Assembly: GCF_042660705.1 (NCBI RefSeq)
Contig: NZ_JBHSUQ010000001.1
DNA length: 64,000 nt
From: Undibacterium_A arcticum
GTDB lineage: Bacteria; Pseudomonadota; Gammaproteobacteria; Burkholderiales; Burkholderiaceae_D
Direction: 5' to 3' (one strand)
The notes below the pieces were generated by a model, which was given only the letters and a program-made list of their open reading frames with translations, was not told where the DNA came from and did no database searches. The translations under genes and the position numbers were made by a program. Numbering within the stretch: position 1 is the stretch's first letter; every line of letters begins with the position of its first letter. This document shows, in pieces, positions 31,012-39,361 of this stretch.

Positions 31012-31974
31012 CTAGATGCCCATGCCCATCGAGCGCAGCCGCTCGGCATCGCTCGCAAAAAACTGTGCGCGTAACGTCTCAACCCTGGTCTGGCGTTCGA
31101 CTGCGCTGATGCCGTCTTGCCGCATGATTAGCTCGGCGGCGTGACGGAAGTTCGCATAGCGGATAGACCACTCACGTTCTTCGCGCGCCCGTGTCGCAAA
31201 ACTCTGGCGGGCCTTGTCGATCGCTTCTTGGCGCTGACGTTCCAGTCGTGCGGCTTGATTGACCCCGTAAATATGCATGTTGTGCATGGCGTTGCCGTCG
31301 CGCTCCTGCGCACTGGCATCGCCTGGCGCCGTACCGTCGTTGCGCTGCTGCAGGTCAGCCAGGATTTGTTGCAGCTGCATCTCCTCGTCCTGATACCAGG
31401 CACGCGCGACGTCGGGTCCCAGCATGTTTTGCCTGAGCCTGGCGCGTTGTTCCACCCATGTATTCATGCGCCCGATGTCCTGGGGCGACATGGTGGTGCC
31501 TGCCACCGGCGCAGCGAGTTGCTGCCGCGCCAGCAGATTGTCGTGAGCGGTCATATACGCCAGATAGTGCTGCAGGATGGGGGCGGCTTCGTCGCAGGCG
31601 CGTGCGGGTAATTTGCTTCTTAGGTAGGCGATCAATTCGCTTTGGCGCGACGCACTGTCGCCGTCTGGCCCGCTCAGCAAAAAATGATCGAATACGTCGC
31701 GCAGCGCGAGGTTGACGACCAGTTGCTGATCAGCGGCGGCTGCAAGGCCGGCCGGCGGCGCCGTGCCGTACTCGCTGCCAGCCTGAATTGAGGGCGGCCT
31801 GGTCGGTTCCGTCCACGCACCGGGCCCGTAGCGTGCGACTGGCGCTGCAGGCACTTCGGTCACCGCAGTCGTGCTTGGTTCAGCGTCCGGCTGCCGCGCA
31901 TAGAGCGCGATGCCGATGATGATGGCGGCACACGCCAATACAACCAGACGTCTGTTAATGATTAGGATAGGCAT
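31012..31974 (-). CDS. lipase secretion chaperone (foldase) family protein
   Basis: Membrane-anchored periplasmic foldase needed for folding of secreted triacylglycerol lipases. It has 320 residues, with an N-terminal membrane helix (about residues 9-25) and a Pro/Ala-rich linker. The Lif signature RDVFDHFLLSGPDGD corresponds to RxxFDYxLSAxGE, with D-H in place of D-Y. It ends in helical repeats rich in Arg and Gln. Lif genes normally lie directly after their lipase gene; none is present in this window. Family call good, partner unknown. Confidence 0.8.
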   Translation of the reverse strand: MPILIINRRLVVLACAAIIIGIALYARQPDAEPSTTAVTEVPAAPVARYGPGAWTEPTRPPSIQAGSEYGTAPPAGLAAAADQQLVVNLALRDVFDHFLLSGPDGDSASRQSELIAYLRSKLPARACDEAAPILQHYLAYMTAHDNLLARQQLAAPVAGTTMSPQDIGRMNTWVEQRARLRQNMLGPDVARAWYQDEEMQLQQILADLQQRNDGTAPGDASAQERDGNAMHNMHIYGVNQAARLERQRQEAIDKARQSFATRAREEREWSIRYANFRHAAELIMRQDGISAVERQTRVETLRAQFFASDAERLRSMGMGI

Positions 31975-32034
31975 GCGCGGTCGCCCATATGATCGGGTAT
32001 CGGTGGGCGTCTTCAGCGGTCAATGCAGACGGGA

Positions 32035-32562
32035 TCAAATCTTCTTCTTGATGACTGGTTCCGTCACGTCTGCGCCGGGGACTTTCTTTGCCGGTGCGTC
32101 AACCGGTGAAGCATAGCGTGTGCTGACCTGCCAGTTGCCGTCAACCTGCTTCCAGGTGTCGACCACAAAGATCCGCTGCGGCAGCGGACTCGATGGCGGA
32201 ACGTCGAGCTTCCACAAAAAACTCACCACAATCACGTTGCCGTATTCATGCGCTGCCATCTGTTCGATGGTCGAAGCAAATGGTGCATCGGTCAGTGAGC
32301 GGCGGATTGATTCATCGCGCGGTGTCGGCTGGCCGGGAACGGCCGAAGTGCGCAATTCAAAATTGTCGGACAGGATTTTCTTGATGGTCGCGGTATCGCG
32401 GCTCTGTACCGCATCGATCCAGTCATTTTCCAGCGTACTGAAGAGTTGTACCGTACGGGTGACGGTTGGAACGACCCGCTGCACGGTCGCGGGCGGTTCG
32501 GCTGCGACGCTCAACAGCGAGACGGTCATCAACAGCGTGAATAGGCTGGCAAGTTTTTTCAT
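32035..32562 (-). CDS. secreted SnoaL/DUF4440-like protein
   Basis: A 175-residue protein with a signal peptide (MKKLASLFTLLMTVSLLSVAA). Its cystatin-like NTF2 fold pattern is LENDWIDAVQSRDTATIKKILSDNFELR, then VVSFLWKLD and WKQVDGNWQVSTRYAS. Proteins of this fold bind small molecules or are minor enzymes; no specific function can be given. It lies between the EXORDIUM-like genes and the foldase gene on the same strand. Confidence 0.75.
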   Translation of the reverse strand: MKKLASLFTLLMTVSLLSVAAEPPATVQRVVPTVTRTVQLFSTLENDWIDAVQSRDTATIKKILSDNFELRTSAVPGQPTPRDESIRRSLTDAPFASTIEQMAAHEYGNVIVVSFLWKLDVPPSSPLPQRIFVVDTWKQVDGNWQVSTRYASPVDAPAKKVPGADVTEPVIKKKI

Positions 32563-32587
32563 TGATATCTGTCTATGCGGTGAAATG

Positions 32588-32615
32588 AGCCGTCGCAGAT
32601 TGCTCTGCGACGGCT
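32588..32615 (-). terminator. hairpin after EXORDIUM-like gene 1
   Basis: AGCCGTCGCAG / CTGCGACGGCT, 11-bp perfect stem with a six-base loop. It has almost the same stem as the terminator after gene 2 (34423-34455) but lacks its T tract, so it may be degenerate. Confidence 0.6.
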
Positions 32616-32644
32616 GGTCTGCTTAGATTACAACAGTATAGCTA

Positions 32645-33575
32645 TTAAGGATAATGCTGAGCGCAGGCTTGTGCCGGCAGCAGCGTCCAGTTTTGCTGAA
32701 TCAGATATTTCATTGTGCCGAAGGTCTGATTGTATTTTGCACCATTGGAGGCGGTTGACGTAGTGCCGAAATTCCAGGCACATTTGTCGCCATTTTCCAT
32801 GCCGTTGCTCAGTGCGTACCAAGCGTTGCCGTCTGGATCGGTGGTGGCTTCTTCCAGTTCATGGGCAAAGATGCTGGCCATCGCGTCGGCACCAGGCGTG
32901 TTGTTAGGACTAGGTGTACTGGCGCCGCAGCCAGCCGGGCATTGCGTCTCAGGATTGCCGACGAACGAGTACTTGATGTCCTTGCCGCCGATCGTTGCAT
33001 TGGTATGCCAGCCGCAATACTGAGTACAGAAGCCCGAGGTCGCAGTGGTGTTCTTGTCGGTCATGACAAAGTAGATACCATTGGTATCCGATGGCAGGGC
33101 GCCGGAGCCGATCGCATTGGACACGATGGTCTGAATATTTACGTCAGACAATTGTGTGCCTAATGAGCCGTTGTCAGTGGCAGTACCAGCGTAGGTGACG
33201 ACGTTCTGGACGTGGGTGCCAGCATGGTCGTAATAGGTCGAGTTGATGTTGAAATAAGGCGAGCCGCCGATGTTCTGACCAGCGTTGGTCAGGACGTTTC
33301 GAGGCTGCGTCCCAGTTGGCACCGTACCAGATGTAGTAGACGTTCTTCGGCGCTGTCATCACCGGACCGCTTTGCAGAGTCAGGTTGGCGGTCCGCTGTG
33401 CCTTGAGCGTCGCGGCCTTTTGGGCGTGGGTCTGCGCGTCGAGGTCGAGTTCGCCCCAGCCTTTACCTGTCGGTTTGTAGACCGAGTCACCGGTGTCACG
33501 TACGGTCCCGGCAGTCGCTACGCTAGCGAAGGCGCAGGAAACTGCCAACAACATTAATTTGCGATTCAATGCCAT
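32645..33575 (-). CDS. EXORDIUM / phosphate-induced protein 1 family secreted protein, copy 1 (apparent frameshift)
   Basis: Resembles the plant extracellular EXORDIUM (PHI-1, PF04674-type) proteins, which act in growth and sugar/brassinosteroid responses; the bacterial role is unknown. It is about 310 residues, with signal peptide MALNRKLMLLAVSCAFASVATA. Family landmarks are VYYIWYGANWD, GGSPYFNINSTYYD, SGFCTQYCGWHT, DIKYSFVGNPETQCPAGC, AHELEEATTDPD and DKCAWNFGT. Eight or so Cys suggest disulfides. The frame is shifted at TTT 33297-33299, where two bases seem to be missing. It starts at 33575 (GGAGAG upstream). Gene 2 is a close paralogue. Confidence 0.83.
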
Positions 33576-33789
33576 TCTTCTCTCCATGTTTTTGTAAAAA
33601 TGAGTTGATCCGGCCGAACCTTTAGCGAGGATCGGACGGTTTCGGTCTCCCTCAAAAGATTTTGTCTTCGTCGAGAGTCGGCGACTTGATTCGGCCAGCC
33701 GTGCAGCATGGCGGGACGACAAATACGCCTATAACAACCCGGACGTTTGCATCATGCGTCCGGGCTGAAATTCGGTGGTGCAGCGAGGC

Positions 33790-33870
33790 TTAGGGAAGAT
33801 TGGGCGGCGCGGGAGGTCGTGACGTCGCGTGACGGTTGAGCAGCGGGATGCGGCTGGTGCGTGACATCAT
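33790..33870 (-). other. short upstream ORF before EXORDIUM-like gene 1
   Basis: CCAGGAGG lies ahead of ATGATG at 33870-33865; 26 codons (MMSRTSRIPLLNRHATSRPP...) then TAA. The same AGGAGG-ATGATG start and an RPPA segment occur at the matching place before gene 2. It may be a leader peptide or a decayed small gene. Confidence 0.35.
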
Positions 33871-34038
33871 GTGATTCCTCCTGGCGGAATTCGGATGTGC
33901 TGTCTTGGGAGCCGATAAGTCGATCAATCGATGGCTCTGGTGCAGCATTTCTGTTCTCTGGCAATCGCGACGGTAAAGTCTTGTTCAATTGGCAGCGAAC
34001 AGTGTACGCCGCAATATTGGAAATAAGCAACTACATTT

Positions 34039-34104
34039 ATTGTCAGTCTGAACATTTATTACTCTTCAGTAATTGTCAGTCTGAACATTTATTGCTCTTC
34101 AGTA
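34039..34104. repeat. 33-bp tandem direct repeat, two units
   Basis: Units 34039-34071 and 34072-34104 each begin ATTGTCAGTCTGAACATTTA and differ at one base (A/G). No counterpart is seen upstream of gene 2. Confidence 0.9.
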
Positions 34105-34196
34105 AAATCAATGACTTGGCTTTTTTTTTAGGCTGAAAAACAACGTGCCGTGTATCGGCTGGTGGCTGCGTTGGATCATGCGAAGTGCGTCATGCG

Positions 34197-34378
34197 GTGC
34201 GCGCCCGGGCCGGCAAAACCCATGTGCTGAGCACGCGGGTCGCCTGGCTGATCCGGACCGGGCCGTGTCACCGTCCGGCATCCAGGCCGTCACCTTTGCC
34301 AACACAGCGTCGAGAGAAATGTTGGCGCGCCTGTCGGCCATGCTGCCGATTAATACCCGCGGCATGTGGATCGGCTGA
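34197..34378 (+). pseudogene. truncated, degenerate copy of the uvrD 5' end
   Basis: Closely matches uvrD codons for the Walker A region through MWIGTF (36094-36276): GCCGGCAAAACCC, then CGGGTCGCCTGGCTGATCC and GCGCCTGTCGGCCATGCTGC. The frame ends at a TGA just after ATGTGGATCGGC. The Walker A Gly-Lys-Thr is altered and the first ~25 codons are scrambled. It is a leftover from a tandem duplication of this locus. Confidence 0.9.
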
Positions 34379-34422
34379 ATATAGTGAATTTACTGCGATG
34401 CGAACAACCATCTGCGACATGT

Positions 34423-34455
34423 AAAAAGCCGTCGCAGAGCGCTCTGCGACGGCTT
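34423..34455 (-). terminator. rho-independent terminator after EXORDIUM-like gene 2
   Basis: AAGCCGTCGCAGAGC / GCTCTGCGACGGCTT is a perfect 15-bp palindrome followed on the minus strand by TTTTT. It lies 26 bases beyond the stop of gene 2. Confidence 0.85.
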
Positions 34456-34481
34456 CGCTCTAATCAAGCGGTCTTGAACTA

Positions 34482-35415
34482 TCAGGGATAGTGCTGGGCG
34501 CAGGCTTGGCTAGGCAGGAGCGTCCAGTTTTGCTGGATCAGATATTTCATGGTACCGAAAGTCTGATTGTAGGCAGCGCCATTGGAGGTGGAAGTGGTGC
34601 CGAAATTCCATGCGCATTTATCGGCGTTTTCCATCCCGCTTTGCAGGGAATACCAAGCGTTCAGATCGGGATCGGTGACCGCCTCTTCCAGTTCGTGGGC
34701 AAGGACGCTGGCCATGGCATCGGCACCGGGCGTGCCGTTCAGCGTTGGATTGTTGACGCCGCAACCGGCCGGGCATTGCGTTTCAGGATTGCCGATGAAG
34801 GCGTACTTGATGTCCTTGCCGCCGATCGTTGCGTGGGTATGCCAGCCGCAATACTGGGTACAGAAGCCAGAGGTTGCAGTGGTGTACTTATCGGTCAGCA
34901 CCATGTATACGCCATCCGCATCGGACGGCAAGGCGTGGGAGGTGATCGCGCTTGAGACGATACTTTGGATATTCGCATCAGACAATTGTGGGCCTAACGA
35001 GCCGTTGTCTATGAATTCGCCGGCGTAGGTAACCACGTTCTGGACGGGCGTGCCGGCTTTGTCGTGATAGGTCGAGTTGATGTTGAAATAAGGCGAGCCG
35101 CCGATGCTTTGCGCCAGATTGTTCAAGACTTTTTTTGGACTCCGTGTCCCAGTTGGCGCCGTACCAGATGTAATAAACCTTTTTCGGCGCTGTCATCACC
35201 GGACCGCCCTGGTAACTCAGATCGCTTCTGCGACGCTGGGCTTTCAGCGTGGCAGCTTTTTGCGGATGGCTCTGGGTGTCGAGATCGAGTTCTCCCCAGC
35301 CTTTGCCGGTCGGCTTGTACATCGAGTCGGACGATTCGCGCACGGCGCCGGCGCTGGCAACGCTGGCAAAGGCGCATGAAACCGCCAGCAGCATCAAATT
35401 GCGATTCAGTTTCAT
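34482..35415 (-). CDS. EXORDIUM / phosphate-induced protein 1 family secreted protein, copy 2 (apparent frameshift)
   Basis: Paralogue of copy 1, roughly 80% identical over the mature domain by eye. Signal peptide is MKLNRNLMLLAVSCAFASVASA. Same landmarks: GGSPYFNINSTYHD, SGFCTQYCGWHT, AHELEEAVTDPD, DKCAWNFGT, LIQQNWTLLP. HELEE followed by D-P-D is conserved and recalls a zincin-type HExxx motif, but catalytic activity is unproven. The frame is shifted in a seven-base A run (T at 35130-35136); six would restore it. It starts at 35415 with GGAGAG. The frame is open further up to 35871, but the ribosome site and signal peptide fix the start. Confidence 0.83.
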
Positions 35416-35697
35416 TATTTCTCTCCGTTTATGGCTATAGAGTGACCCGGTCGATGTGTTCAACGCAGGCTGGTTCAGTGACTGCCACCCTTGATAGTGA
35501 TCGACTTTCTCGGGTGTCGGCGCTACATCGACCGGTGCAAAAGTGCCGGGCGATACATCGCCTATAGCGATCCCGAGCATTACAAGAGCGGGATCGAGAT
35601 GCGGCGGTGGTGCTAGCGTGGGAATCAGCTGGATGGCAGGAGGGCGCGCGGCCAGGATGCTGCGAAATCGGACGAAGCGGTTGTGGCTGGACATCAT
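35416..35697 (-). other. upstream open frame before EXORDIUM-like gene 2
   Basis: AGGAGG then ATGATG at 35697. The frame (MMSSHNRFVRFRSILAARPP...) runs about 94 codons without a stop into gene 2. Only its first ~25 codons match the short ORF before gene 1. It is more likely a separate leader ORF than a protein extension, because gene 2 has its own ribosome site and signal peptide. Confidence 0.35.
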
Positions 35698-36004
35698 GCT
35701 TCCTCCTGATGGAATGCCTATGCTGTCGTTCGGGCAGGCGGCTCGGGCGGTCCTGATATTGCCTGTTGTTACCTGTTCTTGCCGTCGCGGGACGGTGACG
35801 GACCTTTTATTGCTCAAAAGTCTACTCCGCAAATTGAAAAAAATGCAATTGTATTCATTGACAAAGATCAATTATTTTTACGATGCTACGGAGCATTTCC
35901 AGAATGCAATTGCCCCCGCGTTTGCCGCGTGCGTTTGCCACTGCTCACAGCGCGTTATCCGTACCGCGCCGGGTGGACCGCTTCGGTCATGACCGCCACC
36001 CGGC
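35698..36004. other. divergent spacer between EXORDIUM-like gene 2 and uvrD
   Basis: About 300 bases, AT-rich in the middle, with no gene seen. A CCGGGTGG/CCACCCGG inverted repeat (35969-35976 and 35995-36002) overlaps the expected -35 region of uvrD. Confidence 0.5.
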
Positions 36005-36010
36005 TATAAT
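36005..36010 (+). promoter_or_regulatory. uvrD -10 element
   Basis: TATAAT ends six bases before the uvrD ATG, the same spacing as at lpxC. It predicts transcription starting at or beside the start codon. The -35 is poor. Confidence 0.45.
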
Positions 36011-36016
36011 CGCAGG

Positions 36017-38305
36017 ATGCAAAACCTCCTTCACAATCTCAATCCGGAACAGCTCGCCGCCGTCACTCTACCGTCGCAATCCGCGTTGATCCTGGCCGGC
36101 GCCGGGTCCGGCAAAACCCGTGTCCTGACGACGCGGATCGCCTGGCTGATCCAGACCGGACAGGTGTCACCGTCCGGCATCCTGGCCGTCACCTTTACCA
36201 ACAAAGCGTCGAAAGAAATGATGGCGCGCCTGTCGGCCATGCTGCCGATCAATACGCGCGGCATGTGGATCGGCACCTTTCATGGCTTGTGCAATCGCTT
36301 GTTGCGCGCGCATTACCGCGATGCCGGTTTGCCGCAGACCTTCCAGATCCTGGACTCGCAAGACCAGTTGTCGATGATCAAGCGGATGCTGAAGACGCTC
36401 AATGTCGACGATGAATATCCGCCGAAAAACGTGATGTACTTCATCAACGGCGCCAAGGATCAGGGCCTGCGCGCGCAGGCTGTCGAGGCGTATGACGATT
36501 ACAACCGCAAGCTGGTCGAGTTGTACGATATCTACGATGGTCAATGCCAGCGCGAAGGTGTGGTCGATTTTGCCGAGCTGCTGTTGCGCAGCTACGAGCT
36601 GCTGAGTCGCAACCAACCGCTGCGCGAACATTATCAGGCGCGTTTCCGCCATGTTCTGGTCGACGAGTTCCAGGATACCAACGACCTGCAATACAAATGG
36701 CTCAAGCTGATGTCCGGCCAAGGGCGAGAAAACGGCGCCGCGGTGTTTGCGGTCGGCGACGACGATCAGAGCATCTACGCGTTCCGCGGCGCCAACGTCG
36801 GCAACATGGGCGCATTCGAACGCGAATTCGCGGTACAGAACCTGATCAAGCTGGAACAGAATTACCGCTCGCACGGCCACATCCTGGATAGTGCCAATAC
36901 GCTGATCGCGAACAACAGCAAGCGCCTGGGCAAGAATCTGCGGACCGATGCCGGCCACGGAGAGCCGGTGCGGATCTACGAGGCCAGCAGCGACTTGCAG
37001 GAGGCGCAATGGATCATCGAGGAGAGCAAGAGCCTGATCGCAGAAGGCGCGGCGCGCAACGAGATCGCGGTGCTGTACCGATCCAACGCACAGTCGCGGG
37101 TGATCGAGCATGCGCTGTTTTCGGCCGGGATTCCTTACCATGTGTACGGCGGCCAACGCTATTTTCAGCGCGCCGAGGTCAAGCATGCGATCGCCTATCT
37201 GCAGCTGATGGACAATCCGCACAACGATTCAGCTTTCCTGCGGGTGGTCAATTTCCCGACCCGTGGTATCGGTGCGCGTGCGTTGGAACAGTTACAGGAC
37301 GCGGCCCAGCAGCATCGCATCTCGCTGTATGCGGCAGTGCCCTACGTGGCCGGCAAGGCCGGCTCGACGCTGAACGGATTCGTGCGCCTGATCGAGGGCG
37401 CGCGCTTCGAGAGCCAGCATCTGCCACTGGCGGAAATGGTGCAGGTGGTGCTCGATGCCAGCACGCTCCTGACGCATTACCAGAATGAAAAAGAGGGCGC
37501 CGACCGGATCGAGAACCTGGAACAGCTGGTCAGCGCCGCCACACTGTTCGTTTCGGAAGAAGGCTTCGGCCGCGATGCGCCGGCCTTTCTCGGGCCCAAG
37601 GCACAGGCTGCCGGCAGTGCGATCGTCAGTGGTGATGGGATTGAGATCGTCGATGCCGACGCGCCGCTGGCGACTGTGATGTCGCCGCTGTCGGCCTTCC
37701 TGTCGCACGCGTCGCTGGAGGCCGGCGACAATCAGGCCCAGGCCGGGCAGGACGCGCTGCAGCTGATGACGGTGCATGCGTCCAAGGGGCTGGAGTTCGA
37801 CGCGGTCTTTATCACCGGGCTGGAAGAGGGCCTGTTCCCGCATGAGAACAGCGCGCTGGCCGAGGGCGGTGTCGAGGAGGAGCGGCGCCTGATGTATGTG
37901 GCGATAACGCGCGCCAGGCAGCGTCTGTACATGTGCTTTGCGCAGACCCGGATGCTGCACGGTCAGACCCGTTACCACCTGCGCTCGCGCTTCTTCGACG
38001 AGCTGCCGGAAGCGGCGCTGAAGTGGCTGTCGCCGAAGATCGCGCATCACTGGTCGGCCGCGCAAAAATCGGCATGGGACGACGTGCCGGAAGCAGGCGC
38101 AAATCATAACAAGGTCGCGCGCCAGATCGGCCACAAGGATATCGGCTGGCGCATCGGCGAGTCGGTCGCGCATCAGAAATTCGGCGAAGGGGTGATCGTC
38201 GATATCGAAGGCGGCGGCGGTAATGCGCGCGCGCACATCAATTTTGGGCGGCACGGGATGAAGTTGCTGGATCTGGGTGTGGCGAAGCTGGAAAAACTCG
38301 GCTGA
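36017..38305 (+). CDS. uvrD: UvrD-type DNA helicase
   Basis: Superfamily 1A 3'-5' helicase for mismatch and nucleotide-excision repair. It has 762 residues. Walker A AGAGSGKT is at residues 27-34, Walker B VDEFQDTN at about 215-222, then DDDQSIYAFRGA, LEQNYRSH and the C-terminal VAITRAR. The Tudor-like tail HQKFGEGVIVDIEGGGGN is present. Its 5' end is duplicated in degenerate form at 34197-34378. Confidence 0.96.
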   Translation: MQNLLHNLNPEQLAAVTLPSQSALILAGAGSGKTRVLTTRIAWLIQTGQVSPSGILAVTFTNKASKEMMARLSAMLPINTRGMWIGTFHGLCNRLLRAHYRDAGLPQTFQILDSQDQLSMIKRMLKTLNVDDEYPPKNVMYFINGAKDQGLRAQAVEAYDDYNRKLVELYDIYDGQCQREGVVDFAELLLRSYELLSRNQPLREHYQARFRHVLVDEFQDTNDLQYKWLKLMSGQGRENGAAVFAVGDDDQSIYAFRGANVGNMGAFEREFAVQNLIKLEQNYRSHGHILDSANTLIANNSKRLGKNLRTDAGHGEPVRIYEASSDLQEAQWIIEESKSLIAEGAARNEIAVLYRSNAQSRVIEHALFSAGIPYHVYGGQRYFQRAEVKHAIAYLQLMDNPHNDSAFLRVVNFPTRGIGARALEQLQDAAQQHRISLYAAVPYVAGKAGSTLNGFVRLIEGARFESQHLPLAEMVQVVLDASTLLTHYQNEKEGADRIENLEQLVSAATLFVSEEGFGRDAPAFLGPKAQAAGSAIVSGDGIEIVDADAPLATVMSPLSAFLSHASLEAGDNQAQAGQDALQLMTVHASKGLEFDAVFITGLEEGLFPHENSALAEGGVEEERRLMYVAITRARQRLYMCFAQTRMLHGQTRYHLRSRFFDELPEAALKWLSPKIAHHWSAAQKSAWDDVPEAGANHNKVARQIGHKDIGWRIGESVAHQKFGEGVIVDIEGGGGNARAHINFGRHGMKLLDLGVAKLEKLG

Positions 38306-38548
38306 AGCCGGATGACGGAGTTGACATTGGTCCGGCGTGCCGGCGTCTGCGCGCCAGGCGCAACGTCGGCCCACCATTCCGCCCGCGCCCCTTGGTTGAG
38401 CCCGGTTCGTGAAATTCGCCAAGATGACTGCTCGACGTCGATCGGCGTTCTGGGTGAGATCGGGCCGCGCGAATAATACTATGGTCAGTATATTGATGTC
38501 CCGCAATGAAATAGCGGGCGAGCGCATAATTCTTGCGCATACTCCCCA
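38306..38548. other. spacer after uvrD
   Basis: About 240 bases between convergent genes. It contains a CCCGC/GCGGG hairpin near 38500-38518 and no gene. Part of it (GCATACTCCC block, 38509-38555) resembles 48661-48707. Confidence 0.5.
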
Positions 38549-39361
38549 CTATTTTTGCAATTCCTGATCCGCTGAGGGCAGCTCCGGGCGGCCGAAAATA
38601 CCGGTATAGGTGGGGTAGAAAGAGCAATACATCACGACCGTCAGCACGATCGACAGCGGCAGCATCAGCAGCATTGCGGCGCCGGCCTTGCCGACGATGG
38701 CGGCGAACAGGATGCTGACGATGGTCGGCAGTACCACGCCCAGCGCGGCCCATGCCAGTCCGTACACCAGGAAGGCCTTGCCGGCGCGATGGACCGCAAA
38801 AAAGCTGTAGAACACGGCTTTGAAGAGCCCCATCTTTTGCCACATCGCCAGCGGTGCCGCATACCAGAACGCCATTGCGGCCGGCACGTACAGTGCGGCG
38901 GTCACCAGGATCGCCGCCGACATATTGGAACCAGCGATGGTTTCCTCCTTCAATTCGATCTGCCCGCTCATCACTTGCCAGAAAACGCCGCCATCGATCA
39001 CGCTGGAGGCGGCTACCGCCAGCACCGCCGCCAGCAGGTACAGGCCGCCCAGCTTCAGCAAGGTGAAGAAGGCGGGCGAGCGAAAGCCGGTCAGCAGCAG
39101 GTTGGGATAAACCCGCCTGCCTTGCTCGATCTCGACGCAGGCTTGCATGAAACCCATCGAAAATACCGGGACCAGGATCAGCGGCAACAGCTGGCCGATG
39201 ACCGGGATGATGCCGATGCCAAACATGATGAACATGTAACTGAGGAACAAGGTCGACATTTCCGCCGGCTGTTTGCGGAATAGTGCAAAGCCCTGCTTGA
39301 CCCAGAGCCAGCCTGTTTGTGCGGGGAGCTTGTTGCTGGAGTTATTACTTGAGTTGGCCAT
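38549..39361 (-). CDS. BPSS1780-type multi-pass membrane protein
   Basis: Inner-membrane protein of unknown function, 270 residues. The start is ATG 39361 (MANSSNNSSNKLP), which overlaps the homoserine kinase stop by one base (TGATG). About six hydrophobic helices follow. LPAQTGWLWVKQGFALFRKQP near the start and LLLTGFRSPAFFTLLKLGG are typical of the family. It is translationally coupled to thrB, a conserved pairing in Burkholderiales. Confidence 0.82.
   Translation of the reverse strand: MANSSNNSSNKLPAQTGWLWVKQGFALFRKQPAEMSTLFLSYMFIMFGIGIIPVIGQLLPLILVPVFSMGFMQACVEIEQGRRVYPNLLLTGFRSPAFFTLLKLGGLYLLAAVLAVAASSVIDGGVFWQVMSGQIELKEETIAGSNMSAAILVTAALYVPAAMAFWYAAPLAMWQKMGLFKAVFYSFFAVHRAGKAFLVYGLAWAALGVVLPTIVSILFAAIVGKAGAAMLLMLPLSIVLTVVMYCSFYPTYTGIFGRPELPSADQELQK

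Larger units (their letters stand above)
33576..34110. other. upstream region of EXORDIUM-like gene 1
   Basis: About 530 bases. It holds a 26-codon ORF with a strong ribosome site (33790-33870, minus strand) and a 33-bp tandem direct repeat (34039-34104), both listed separately. No larger gene is supported. Confidence 0.6.

Noticed and set aside
34197..34378. An independent small P-loop protein on the plus strand
   Set aside because: It is nucleotide-level similar to uvrD, has a damaged Walker A and ends at a chance stop, so it is a fragment.
33297..35136. Programmed frameshifting shared by the two EXORDIUM-like genes at the same codon
   Set aside because: The idea is attractive because both break at the same A run. 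However, the same kind of break occurs in many unrelated genes of the window, so base-calling error is simpler. The seven-A run of copy 2 could still slip.
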